Shown piece after piece: positions 16,130 through 23,582 of a stretch of DNA of 30,824 bases. The position numbers and the translations under genes are program-made. Positions within the stretch are counted from its first letter, which is position 1. The number at the start of each line of letters is the position of its first letter. The notes under the pieces are model-generated. The model saw only the letters and a list, made by a program, of their open reading frames with translations. It ran no database searches and was not told the origin of the DNA. The DNA comes from Bacteroidia bacterium (GTDB lineage Bacteria; Bacteroidota; Bacteroidia; Bacteroidales; VadinHA17). The stretch is taken from the NCBI GenBank assembly GCA_026391515.1, contig JAPLEC010000450.1, forward strand, positions 1 through 30,824, written 5' to 3'.

Positions 16130-17398
16130 TTATAAATCAAAGCCAATATCCATTCTATAATACATATCCTCGAACGAGAGCAGGCTGGCATTCCGGTATG
16201 AGCTCACTAATGCCTCATTCATTGTTTTCCCCCAGGCGCTGACCGCAAGTACCCTGCCACCGGATGTAACAATTTTATTATCTGACATTTTGGTTCCTGC
16301 ATGAAAGACAACACAATCTCTTGGCAACCATAGACCGAAAATCTCCTTCCCCTTTTCATAATGACCCGGATATCCTCCTGATGCAAGCATTATAGTCGTG
16401 ACAAATCTGTCATCAATCTCCAGGTTTTTTTCGGCCAGGTTTCCTTCAGCAACTCCTTCAATCAGTTCAAACAGATCCGATTTAATCCTTGGTATTATCG
16501 CTTCAGATTCAGGATCACCCAGACGTGCATTATATTCAATCACATAAGGATCTCCATTTACATTGATAAGCCCGAAAAAAATAAATCCTTTATAAAGAAT
16601 TCCTTCTTCTGATAGTCCTTTTATTGTCGGATCAATTATTCTTTCACTCACTTTTTTCATAAATCCGGTATCAGCAAACGGGACCGGAGACACAGCGCCC
16701 ATACCTCCTGTATTCAGACCTGTATCTCCTGCACCGATTTTTTTATAATCTTTTGCTTCCGGAAGGAGTTTATATGAAGAACCATCAGTGATAATAAAGA
16801 CTGATAATTCAATACCTTTGAGAAATTGTTCAATCACTACTTTCTGCCCTGCTGATCCGAATTTTCCGGCCAGCATTGCATTCACCTCGTTTTCAGCATC
16901 CAGCAGATCATTGACTATAAGAACACCTTTTCCGGCCGCCAGTCCGTCGGCTTTTATTACGTAAGGAGGATTAAGTGTTTTCAGAAACACTGAAGCTTCT
17001 TTTACTGTTGATTTATCAAAACTTTTATAAAGTGCTGTCGGTATTTTATGACGTGTCAGGAAAGCCTTTGCAAAGTCTTTGCTGCCCTCAAGCCTTGCAG
17101 CAGATTTATCCGGACCAATAACAGGTATGTTTTTAAGAATCTTGTCATTAATAAAAAAATCATGTATTCCAGTAACAAGAGGAGCTTCAGGTCCTACAAT
17201 CACCATTTTTATTTTGTTCTCCAGAACTGCTTTTTTTACCTCTTCAAAGTTTTCAGGATTAAGAGGTATGTTTATTCCGATTGCTGCAGTTCCTGCATTA
17301 CCCGGACCAATAAAAACAGAGCTGACCTTTTTGCTTTGAGCAAGCTTCCATGCGAGTGCATGTTCTCTTCCACCTGACCCCAGAATAAGAATATTCAT
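16130..17398 (-). CDS. purD: Phosphoribosylamine-glycine ligase (GAR synthetase)
   Basis: This enzyme catalyses step two of de novo purine synthesis, joining 5-phosphoribosylamine and glycine with ATP in the cytosol. The 422-residue length is normal. An N-terminal domain opens with ILGSGGREHALAWKL. The ATP-grasp domain contains IKADGLAAGKGV, GLNTGGMGAVSP and the metal-binding YNARLGDPESE near residues 290-300. The C-terminal domain ends with SWGKTMNEAL. It is monocistronic at its 5' side, with a good promoter box 23 bases before the ATG, and is followed after five bases by a DUF6427-like membrane gene. Other pur genes are not in the window. Confidence 0.97.
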   Translation of the reverse strand: MNILILGSGGREHALAWKLAQSKKVSSVFIGPGNAGTAAIGINIPLNPENFEEVKKAVLENKIKMVIVGPEAPLVTGIHDFFINDKILKNIPVIGPDKSAARLEGSKDFAKAFLTRHKIPTALYKSFDKSTVKEASVFLKTLNPPYVIKADGLAAGKGVLIVNDLLDAENEVNAMLAGKFGSAGQKVVIEQFLKGIELSVFIITDGSSYKLLPEAKDYKKIGAGDTGLNTGGMGAVSPVPFADTGFMKKVSERIIDPTIKGLSEEGILYKGFIFFGLINVNGDPYVIEYNARLGDPESEAIIPRIKSDLFELIEGVAEGNLAEKNLEIDDRFVTTIMLASGGYPGHYEKGKEIFGLWLPRDCVVFHAGTKMSDNKIVTSGGRVLAVSAWGKTMNEALVSSYRNASLLSFEDMYYRMDIGFDL

Positions 17399-17420
17399 TT
17401 TTCAGGAAATTTAAGTATCT

Positions 17421-17428
17421 CAAATGTA
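17421..17428 (-). promoter_or_regulatory. Candidate purD promoter -7 element
   Basis: On the minus strand TACATTTG matches TAnnTTTG exactly and ends 23 bases before the purD ATG at 17398, a typical distance. The -33 element is not clear. Confidence 0.5.
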
Positions 17429-17489
17429 ATATTTCAATTTGAAAAATAAAACCGGGGGAAATGGGAAGAGTGATGTTAAATAAATAATA

Positions 17490-17599
17490 ACCACCCCGTC
17501 ATCCGCTGGCTAGCGGATGACACCTCTCGCCAAAAGCGGGAGGAAAGTATTGATTTATAATAATTTAACTTTCTCCCGACTTGTCGGGAGGGAGGTGGT
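17490..17599. repeat. Miniature inverted-repeat element, copy 1
   Basis: This 110-bp element runs from ACCACC to GGTGGT. The left arm contains a perfect 10-bp hairpin (GTCATCCGCT/AGCGGATGAC, positions 17498-17521) and an imperfect CTCTCGCC/GCGGGAG hairpin. The right arm contains CTCCCGAC/GTCGGGAG (17573-17590). The AT-rich centre is flanked by the inverted words AGGAAAGT and ACTTTCT. It fills the gap between purD and the polysaccharide deacetylase gene and resembles three other intergenic elements in this window. Confidence 0.7.
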
Positions 17600-17605
17600 C
17601 TCTTT

Positions 17606-18211
17606 CTAAACAGTTATCTCAAACCTGTAACCGTTAGAGATAGACATTTCGATAAAGTCATTAAGAAAAGTATTACAAGTTGAACTTGAAGTATCATGCA
17701 GAACTATTATGGAACCACTTCGTAATTTTTTATTCAAAATGTGTAATGATCTTTCAGCACCGAAGCTTCTATCAAAATCATAGCACATGATGTCCCATAA
17801 GATTATCCTGAACGATTTACGTAACATCCTGTACTGATTTATTGTCAACCGGCCATAAGGAGGACGGAATAAATTACCGGATGTAAACTGTGAAGCACGG
17901 TTTATATCATCACAATATTTATCAATGGATGTTTCCCATCCGTTTAAATGATTGTATCCGTGATTCCCAATCAGATGTCCTGTTTCTTTGATTTTTTCAA
18001 CCAGATCCGGATATTTTTCTGCAGCTTCCCCATTGCAGAAAAAGATGGCTCTGACATTATAATTATTCAGTATATGAAGCACTTCTGGTGTTGATTCCGG
18101 ATCAGGTCCGTCATCAAAAGTCAGAAATATAATTTTTTCAGAAATCTTTATCCTGAAAACTGCGTCGGGATAAAGAATTCTGTGAAAAAACCAGGGCCTG
18201 AATAACCGCAT
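17606..18211 (-). CDS. NodB-type polysaccharide deacetylase
   Basis: The 201-residue protein is essentially a single NodB (carbohydrate esterase 4) domain. All five family motifs are visible: TFDDGP with D33 and D34; the metal-binding H84 and H88 in GNHGYNHLNGW; RPPYGR at 116-121; W139-D140; and H172 in LHDT. Such enzymes remove N-acetyl groups from peptidoglycan, chitin-like or surface polysaccharides using Zn or Co. No signal peptide is evident, although the aromatic start (RLFRPWFFHRILYP) could associate with the membrane. It starts three bases after the stop of the DUF2723 glycosyltransferase gene, so the two are almost certainly one operon and may act on the same envelope glycan. That shared target is inference. 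Confidence 0.92.
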   Translation of the reverse strand: MRLFRPWFFHRILYPDAVFRIKISEKIIFLTFDDGPDPESTPEVLHILNNYNVRAIFFCNGEAAEKYPDLVEKIKETGHLIGNHGYNHLNGWETSIDKYCDDINRASQFTSGNLFRPPYGRLTINQYRMLRKSFRIILWDIMCYDFDRSFGAERSLHILNKKLRSGSIIVLHDTSSSTCNTFLNDFIEMSISNGYRFEITV

Positions 18212-18214
18212 AGA

Positions 18215-21200
18215 TTATTTTTTACGAGAGTAAAGCTTTTCGTAATATTTTTTTATCAGTGATTCGGTTGTTCTGGTCAGCGAGGCATTCTTAATACTTA
18301 ATGATAAATTGTAAATATCGTATAGCGCCTGCAAATTCATTCTATAATAATATTCGAGGCCAAACAATTGATTAGATCTGAGGCTGATTGCATAATCGAG
18401 ATATTCAACTGAATAATTTATAACATCATTGATGATCTTTTCACCTTCTTCTTTCTTTCCTGCCCTGATCAGTACTTCAGCCAGATTAATGGAAAAATAA
18501 TCGTTGGGTAATTTATCGGTTGAAACAAGTGAAATACCTTTGTTTATTACTTCAACAGCTCTTGTTGTGTCACCTGCCTTAAGCAATTCTTTGCCCAGAT
18601 TCCCAAAAAGTCTTCTGAAGTTGCAGAACATTCTGCGGTTATTTTCATCAAGGTAAACAGAAGAATCATCTGCATTTCCCCATTTGAATTTATTCATCAT
18701 GTTATCATACATAAGATAAGGATCTATCATGCCGAAATCGCCCATTTCATTTTTATCAATTTTTACCGGGGTTATTCTGTAAGCCATGCCTTCCTGAATA
18801 AAATAATTTTCAAGACCTTTATACTGGCTTGATGGAACGGTTGTTGAAATATACACTGGCCTTACCCATTTATTGGTCGAAAGAAGATCCATCATTGCTA
18901 CATCGCCTTTGTATGCTTCCTCATCTGAATACTCCCAAACCATCGGAGAGACCAGCCTGTTTTTGAAGTATTTTTTTACGGTGCCGTTAGCCAGGACAAC
19001 AGATGAATCAACGTCAATTGATATCTTATTAGCCGGTATGTAATTTACATAATCGCCTCTGCCGCTGATATCAGTTAAATACTCTTTCTCATTATGACCG
19101 ACAAACTGGATAATATTCTTAATATTAACGGTTAAGTCATTCCGTTTATAGACCGGGAGCTGGGATCTGACACCTTCAAGATATTTATCCGAAGTAAGTG
19201 TAAATGGCAATGGATCAGATTTAAAAGCTTTTTGCCGCATCATGTCGATGTACCAGCCAGCCTGAATATAGCTAAGGTTTACGACTCTTACATCGGATCT
19301 TACCTGTTCAACATCCTGAACATACCAGACCGGAAATGAATCATTATCGCCATATGTAAAGAGTATGCTGTTCGGCGCACATGATTCAAGATAATTGGCT
19401 CCAATGTCGCGTGCTGTATAACGTCCGGATCTGTTATGATCATCCCAATTTTGCGCAGCCATTAAAACCGGACAGGCAGCTAACAATAATCCAAAAGTCA
19501 ATGCAGCAGAAATTTTATTGTCAAGGAACTTTTGAAACAGTTCATATAAAAACATGAATCCCATTCCAATCCATATTGCAAATGCATAAAACGATCCTGT
19601 ATAAGCATAGTCACGTTCCCTGGGCTGGTTTGGGTATTGATTCAGGTAAAAAATAATTGCAACACCTGTCATAATAAAAAATGCCATTACCAGTATCAAA
19701 CCGTTTCTATCTTTTTTGTACTGCCACCAAAGTCCTGCTAATCCTATCAGCAGAGGTAACAGGTAATATTTATTATTCCCCGGATTATTTTTCAGGTCAT
19801 CCGGAAGCTTACTCTGATCTCCCAGTCTGAGATTATCAAGGAATTTTATTCCGCTAATCCAGTTACCATTAATATTGTTTCCGTTTCCCTGTATATCATT
19901 CTGTCTGCCGGCAAAATTCCACATGAAATAGCGCAGGTACATAAAACCTGTCTGGTATCTGAAAAAGAACCGCAGATTTTCTACAAAAGTCGGACAGATG
20001 ATAGATTCTCCTCCGGGTGAGTTTTTTGGTGTTTTACTTACACCTTTAATCTTACCCCAGTACTTATACGCAGCTTCATGGTCAGTCTCAGAACTGTACA
20101 TACGTGGAAATGCAGTCATAAAATTCTTGTCATATATATATTCGGGGCGGTAATATGGTTTATATTTTCCATTGACCTTATTATAACCTGCAACTACTTT
20201 TCTGACATTAACAATCGGAGCACTGTAATAATTTCCATGGAATTTAGGAGAGCTCCCATATTGTTGCATATTGATATAATAGGCAAGGGAAAAAATATCA
20301 GACGGATTATTCTGATTCATGGGAGGTCTTGCCGACGATCTTATCATTATCATAGCATATGATGAATATCCTATCATAATCACTGTCAAACAGGTCATTA
20401 TATAATTTAGCACTACTTTTTTTCTCTTTAATGAAATCATGATGCCGATAACCATAGCCGCAATAAGCAGAGCAACAAAAATCAAAAGCCCAGTGTTATA
20501 TGGTAATCCAAAGCCATTTACAAAAAGAAGCTCGAACCATCCGGCAACTTTTGGGATCCCCGGCATGAGGATAAAGACCATAAAGAAGAGTAAAACGACA
20601 GCCAGTAATAATGTCGTTAATAATCCTTTAGTAGTAACCTCATATTTTTTAAAGTAGAAAACAAATACTAGCACCGGTATTACCAGCAGGTTCAGCCGAT
20701 GAACACCCAGTCCAAGCCCCATGATATAAGCAATAAGGATTATCCAGCGCCCTGAATAGTTTTTGTCTGCTTCTTCTTCCCATTTCAGCATAGCCCAGAA
20801 TACAAGGCCAAGTATAAGTGATGATAAAGCATAAAGCTCACCTTCGACTGCTGAGAACCAGAATGTATCGGAAAATGTATATGCCATTGATCCTATAATG
20901 CCGCTTCCGATTATTGCAGGAATATGCTTTGACTCCAGGGGAATATTTCTTGTATAAACCCTGCGTACCAGATGGGTAATTGTCCAGAAAAGAAACATTA
21001 TGGCAAATGCACTGCAAATTGCTGAAAATGAATTTATCATCAGTGCAACTTTTGAAGTATCGCTTCCGGCAAAGAGCGTTGCTATTCTTCCCATCATTAA
21101 AAACAAAGGAGCTCCCGGAGGATGACCGACCTGTAATCTGAAAGCTGATAGAATGAATTCACCGCAATCCCAGAAACTCACTGTCGGCTCGACAGTCAAT

Positions 21201-21283
21201 AAATAGACTACTGCAGAGAGTATAAACATAATCCAGCCGACAATATTATTCCAGCGGCGATAACTGCCCCATACTGAATCCAT
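18215..21283 (-). CDS. DUF2723 membrane glycosyltransferase (TMEM260/GT117-like)
   Basis: This is a 1022-residue integral membrane protein. The N-terminal half has about a dozen membrane segments, and the first loop carries the family hallmark WDCGEF (D39, E42) and GHPPGAPL (53-60), as in the DUF2723/TMEM260 family. These are GT-C-fold transferases, and human TMEM260 O-mannosylates proteins. A soluble domain follows (about residues 640-900, beginning near SILFTYGDNDSFPVWY), then helical TPR-like repeats at the C-terminus. Bacteroidota use a general periplasmic O-glycosylation system, and this family is abundant in them, but a role there is inference. It is followed three bases later by a NodB deacetylase. 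A repeat element lies upstream and I see no clear promoter box. Confidence 0.88.
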   Translation of the reverse strand: MDSVWGSYRRWNNIVGWIMFILSAVVYLLTVEPTVSFWDCGEFILSAFRLQVGHPPGAPLFLMMGRIATLFAGSDTSKVALMINSFSAICSAFAIMFLFWTITHLVRRVYTRNIPLESKHIPAIIGSGIIGSMAYTFSDTFWFSAVEGELYALSSLILGLVFWAMLKWEEEADKNYSGRWIILIAYIMGLGLGVHRLNLLVIPVLVFVFYFKKYEVTTKGLLTTLLLAVVLLFFMVFILMPGIPKVAGWFELLFVNGFGLPYNTGLLIFVALLIAAMVIGIMISLKRKKVVLNYIMTCLTVIMIGYSSYAMIMIRSSARPPMNQNNPSDIFSLAYYINMQQYGSSPKFHGNYYSAPIVNVRKVVAGYNKVNGKYKPYYRPEYIYDKNFMTAFPRMYSSETDHEAAYKYWGKIKGVSKTPKNSPGGESIICPTFVENLRFFFRYQTGFMYLRYFMWNFAGRQNDIQGNGNNINGNWISGIKFLDNLRLGDQSKLPDDLKNNPGNNKYYLLPLLIGLAGLWWQYKKDRNGLILVMAFFIMTGVAIIFYLNQYPNQPRERDYAYTGSFYAFAIWIGMGFMFLYELFQKFLDNKISAALTFGLLLAACPVLMAAQNWDDHNRSGRYTARDIGANYLESCAPNSILFTYGDNDSFPVWYVQDVEQVRSDVRVVNLSYIQAGWYIDMMRQKAFKSDPLPFTLTSDKYLEGVRSQLPVYKRNDLTVNIKNIIQFVGHNEKEYLTDISGRGDYVNYIPANKISIDVDSSVVLANGTVKKYFKNRLVSPMVWEYSDEEAYKGDVAMMDLLSTNKWVRPVYISTTVPSSQYKGLENYFIQEGMAYRITPVKIDKNEMGDFGMIDPYLMYDNMMNKFKWGNADDSSVYLDENNRRMFCNFRRLFGNLGKELLKAGDTTRAVEVINKGISLVSTDKLPNDYFSINLAEVLIRAGKKEEGEKIINDVINYSVEYLDYAISLRSNQLFGLEYYYRMNLQALYDIYNLSLSIKNASLTRTTESLIKKYYEKLYSRKK

Positions 21284-21382
21284 AAATGATCTGTTTAAAT
21301 TTTTGAAAAAACAAAGAAAGTTAAAAAATACAATATCTTCTTATATGCCAGATTATTTAACAACATTTTAACTCCAATGAGC

Positions 21383-21453
21383 CGCCCCCCATCCCCCCTG
21401 AGGGGGGGGCTAAATCTGGTACTTTTTTAGCCCCCTTTAGGGGGTTTGGGGGC
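21383..21453. repeat. Miniature inverted-repeat element, copy 2
   Basis: The left arm (21383-21410) is a C-run/G-run hairpin. The right arm (AGCCCCCTTTAGGGGG onward, from 21429) is its inverted counterpart, around an AT-rich spacer. The right arm overlaps the last codons of the DNA glycosylase gene. The core AGCCCCCTTTAGGGGG is the same word that appears in copy 3. Confidence 0.7.
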
Positions 21454-21967
21454 AGATAAAAAATCTCCAGGGTTTATTCTTCCATGTTTCACCGGCATAA
21501 TTAATCCCGATTCTGGTACTGGTTTTAACAGTGACCTTCAGCTCAGCATCTTCGACCCAGATTCTGTTTGAAGTCACCAGGTCTTCTCCATAAAATGATT
21601 TATCAATACAGATTGCTTTTGTAAGCTTTCCGGGACCGTGGAATCCTTCAATTCCCCTTATCAGGGCAGCTTGCGGAATATTTTTTTCACCGGCAACAAA
21701 GTTTAACATCCAGTACATGCCATAAACAAAATAAACGTAAATCTTTCCGCCCTCATGATACATTACTTCCGTTCTTTCAGTTCTCCCTTTGCTGGCATGG
21801 CATGCTTTATCCTCGGCTCCACGGTAAGCTTCAGTTTCAGTAATCATATATCTTTGAATTGAATTACCCTTTGATCTGATAACCAGAATTTTACCGATAA
21901 GTTCAGGTGCAACCTGAAGTACATCACGGATAAAAAAATCACGTGATAACCTGCAGTGAACTGTCAT
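21437..21967 (-). CDS. DNA-3-methyladenine glycosylase (AAG/MPG family)
   Basis: This base-excision repair enzyme removes alkylated purines (3-methyladenine, hypoxanthine, ethenoadenine) from DNA. The ATG at 21967 is chosen because it follows the TGA of the guanine deaminase gene by one base, giving 176 residues. In-frame ATGs up to 22045 would overlap that gene by as much as 77 bases. Family motifs are TETEAYRG, with catalytic E46 and base-flipping Y48 (equivalent to human E125 and Y127), then KIYVYFVYGMYWMLN, RGIEG and GPGKLTKA. The last five residues (CPQTP) and the stop codon are encoded inside a dispersed repeat element, so the native C-terminus was probably altered when that element arrived. 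This is not the AlkA or Tag family. Confidence 0.92.
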   Translation of the reverse strand: MTVHCRLSRDFFIRDVLQVAPELIGKILVIRSKGNSIQRYMITETEAYRGAEDKACHASKGRTERTEVMYHEGGKIYVYFVYGMYWMLNFVAGEKNIPQAALIRGIEGFHGPGKLTKAICIDKSFYGEDLVTSNRIWVEDAELKVTVKTSTRIGINYAGETWKNKPWRFFICPQTP

Positions 21968-21968
21968 T

Positions 21969-22439
21969 TCAATATGGGATCTTGCCTTCAAATTCATCCC
22001 ATTTTTTGAAAACTTCCTTTCCTCCAGCATCTGAAATATGAACAAAGTGTATTTTTCGATCTTGCAGATTGAGATTTATTTCGTTATAAATTGTTTTGTC
22101 GTTAAAGCCTGATTTGGCAGCATCAAGACTCTCTGCAGCATAAATAACTTTTTTAATTCCCGACCAGTAAATAGCTCCAAGGCACATCGGGCATGGTTCG
22201 CATGAAGTATAGATTACACATCCTGAAAGATCGTGTGATTTAAGGAGAGCAGAAGCTTTTCTTATTGCAAGTATCTCTGCATGAGCTGTAGGGTCATGTG
22301 AAAGCACTACCCTGTTTGTTGATTCAGAAATAATTTTCCCATTCTTTGAAATCACGGCACCAAATGGACCGCTGCCATTATTAATTCCGTCAGCAGCTAA
22401 TCTGATCGCATGCTCCAGTAAAGATCTGTCATCATTCAT
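21969..22439 (-). CDS. guaD: Guanine deaminase (GuaD-like nucleoside deaminase)
   Basis: The 156-residue cytidine-deaminase-fold enzyme converts guanine to xanthine plus ammonia in the cytosol. The zinc site is H53 and catalytic E55 in PTAHAEI, plus C83 and C86 in CEPCPMC. Substrate-loop features SGPFGAV and SNDPTAHAE-like SHDPTAHAE, LGAIYWSGIKKVIYAAE, and a C-terminus ending in Tyr all match Bacillus subtilis GuaD, which I recall to be the same length. The close similarity argues against TadA, which acts on tRNA. It is followed by the alkyladenine DNA glycosylase after one base, so the two are translationally coupled, pairing purine salvage or catabolism with repair of damaged purines. Confidence 0.9.
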   Translation of the reverse strand: MNDDRSLLEHAIRLAADGINNGSGPFGAVISKNGKIISESTNRVVLSHDPTAHAEILAIRKASALLKSHDLSGCVIYTSCEPCPMCLGAIYWSGIKKVIYAAESLDAAKSGFNDKTIYNEINLNLQDRKIHFVHISDAGGKEVFKKWDEFEGKIPY

Positions 22440-22552
22440 TTATTCAATCATTTTATAATGTCCTCCGATTAAACGGGATGTAAAAATAAGCTTAGTTTTG
22501 TTTATCAGGAATAAAATCTAATCAATATTCTTTTTTTTTAATAAATATGTTG

Positions 22553-22560
22553 TATTTTTG
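22553..22560 (+). promoter_or_regulatory. Promoter of the rplM-rpsI-rpsB-tsf cluster
   Basis: TATTTTTG followed by CAG is the classic Bacteroidota -7 box, 63 bases before the rplM start. Upstream lies a run of nine Ts (22532-22540) in the place of the -33 region. Transcription should begin around 22565. Confidence 0.7.
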
Positions 22561-22623
22561 CAGACCCGAAAACAAAGGGTTTTTACATTAAATATAAGTG
22601 TATCAATTAAAAACTAAGAACAA
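22561..22623 (+). ncRNA. Candidate L13 leader (5' UTR of rplM)
   Basis: The 63-base untranslated leader contains a small hairpin, AGACCC paired with GGGTTT (22562-22567 with 22577-22582), around an A-rich loop. An L13 ribosomal-protein leader class has been reported in Bacteroidia. I cannot confirm membership without the covariance model, but the position is right for autogenous control. Confidence 0.4.
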
Positions 22624-23076
22624 GTGAATACCTTAAGTTATAAAACAGTATCCGCAAATAAAGCAACTGTTAACAAGGAATGGGTGATTATTGATGCAGA
22701 AGGCGCAGTTCTTGGCCGTCTTGCAACCTTGGTTGCCAGCATGTTAAGAGGAAAGCATAAAACAAACTTTACTCCTCACGTGGATTGTGGCGACAATGTG
22801 GTTGTGATAAATGCCGAGAAGGTCGTTTTGACAGGAGAAAAATGGTCTGATAAAGAATATGTAAGGTATACGGGGTACCCCGGAGGTCAGAGATTTACCA
22901 CTGCCGAGAAGATGATGAAGAAGAATCCGATAGGGCTGGTCGAGAATGCAGTAAAAGGTATGCTTCCAAAAAACCGTCTTGGAAGAGCTATTTACAAAAA
23001 TATGCATGTCTATGCCGGATCATCTCATCCTCATGAAGCGCAGAAACCAAAAAAAATTGAAATTAAAAATAAGTAA
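22624..23076 (+). CDS. rplM: 50S ribosomal protein L13
   Basis: The 150-residue large-subunit protein starts with GTG. The chosen start gives the typical Bacteroidota beginning NTLSYKT.SANKATV.KEWV. Core L13 motifs are GRLATLVASMLRGKHK, VINAEKVVLTG, YTGYPGG and the ending MLPKNRLGRAIYKNMHVYAG, then a basic tail. It heads a cluster with rpsI nine bases downstream, a universally conserved L13-S9 pair. A strong promoter and a short structured leader lie just upstream, so L13 may regulate the operon through its own mRNA. Confidence 0.98.
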   Translation: MNTLSYKTVSANKATVNKEWVIIDAEGAVLGRLATLVASMLRGKHKTNFTPHVDCGDNVVVINAEKVVLTGEKWSDKEYVRYTGYPGGQRFTTAEKMMKKNPIGLVENAVKGMLPKNRLGRAIYKNMHVYAGSSHPHEAQKPKKIEIKNK

Positions 23077-23085
23077 AGAACAGAT

Positions 23086-23472
23086 ATGGAAGCAATCAAT
23101 GCTATTGGAAGAAGAAAAGCAGCCGTTGCAAGAGTTTATTTAAGTGATGGTAAAGGGAAAATTACCGTTAATGGCAGGGATTATAAAGAATATTTCGGAG
23201 CTGAAACACTTCAATATGTTATTACCCAGCCGCTGGTTCTTTTAAATGTTGCTGAAAAATATGATGTCGTTGTGAATCTTGAGGGTGGTGGTGTGAAAGG
23301 CCAGGCAGAGGCTCTGCGTCTGGGCATAACAAGAGCCCTGGTTAAGGTGGATGAAGAAAATAAAAAGATACTTAGAACAAATGGTTTTATTACCCGCGAT
23401 CCACGTGAAGTTGAAAGAAAAAAACCAGGCAGACCTAAAGCCCGGAAGAGATTTCAGTTTAGTAAACGTTAG
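23086..23472 (+). CDS. rpsI: 30S ribosomal protein S9
   Basis: The 128-residue small-subunit protein opens with NAIGRRKAAVARVYL and ends with the conserved basic tail KARKRFQFSKR. The terminal Arg reaches the P-site tRNA in ribosome structures. GGGVKGQAEALRLGITRAL is the family core. It follows rplM by nine bases and precedes rpsB by 110 bases that contain a two-part hairpin. Normal length and no anomalies. Confidence 0.98.
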   Translation: MEAINAIGRRKAAVARVYLSDGKGKITVNGRDYKEYFGAETLQYVITQPLVLLNVAEKYDVVVNLEGGGVKGQAEALRLGITRALVKVDEENKKILRTNGFITRDPREVERKKPGRPKARKRFQFSKR

Positions 23473-23509
23473 AAATTATCAATCAATAGAGATGCAAGTT
23501 TAGTATCTA

Positions 23510-23549
23510 AATTGCAAAGACTCCCGCAAGGCGGGACTACTCTGCAATT
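23510..23549 (+). promoter_or_regulatory. Two-part RNA hairpin between rpsI and rpsB (candidate S2 control element)
   Basis: An outer 7-bp stem AATTGCA/TGCAATT (23510-23516 with 23543-23549) encloses a 5x6 internal loop and an inner 6-bp stem TCCCGC/GCGGGA (23522-23527 with 23531-23536) capped by AAG. There is no T run, so it is not an ordinary terminator. The stem-loop-stem design suggests protein binding, RNA processing or attenuation before rpsB. It might alternatively be a degenerate dispersed repeat. Confidence 0.45.
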
Positions 23550-23582
23550 GATTGTAAAGAATGTAAACTTAAATTTAATAAA

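Noticed and set aside
21968..22045. Longer glycosylase start at 22045 overlapping guaD
   Set aside because: It would overlap the deaminase gene by 77 bases. The ATG at 21967 lies one base after the guaD stop and gives a normal family N-terminus.
21969..22439. tRNA adenosine deaminase TadA
   Set aside because: The fold is shared, but the SHDPTAHAE, GAIYWSGIKKVIYAAE and Tyr-ended C-terminus match guanine deaminase of the GuaD type.
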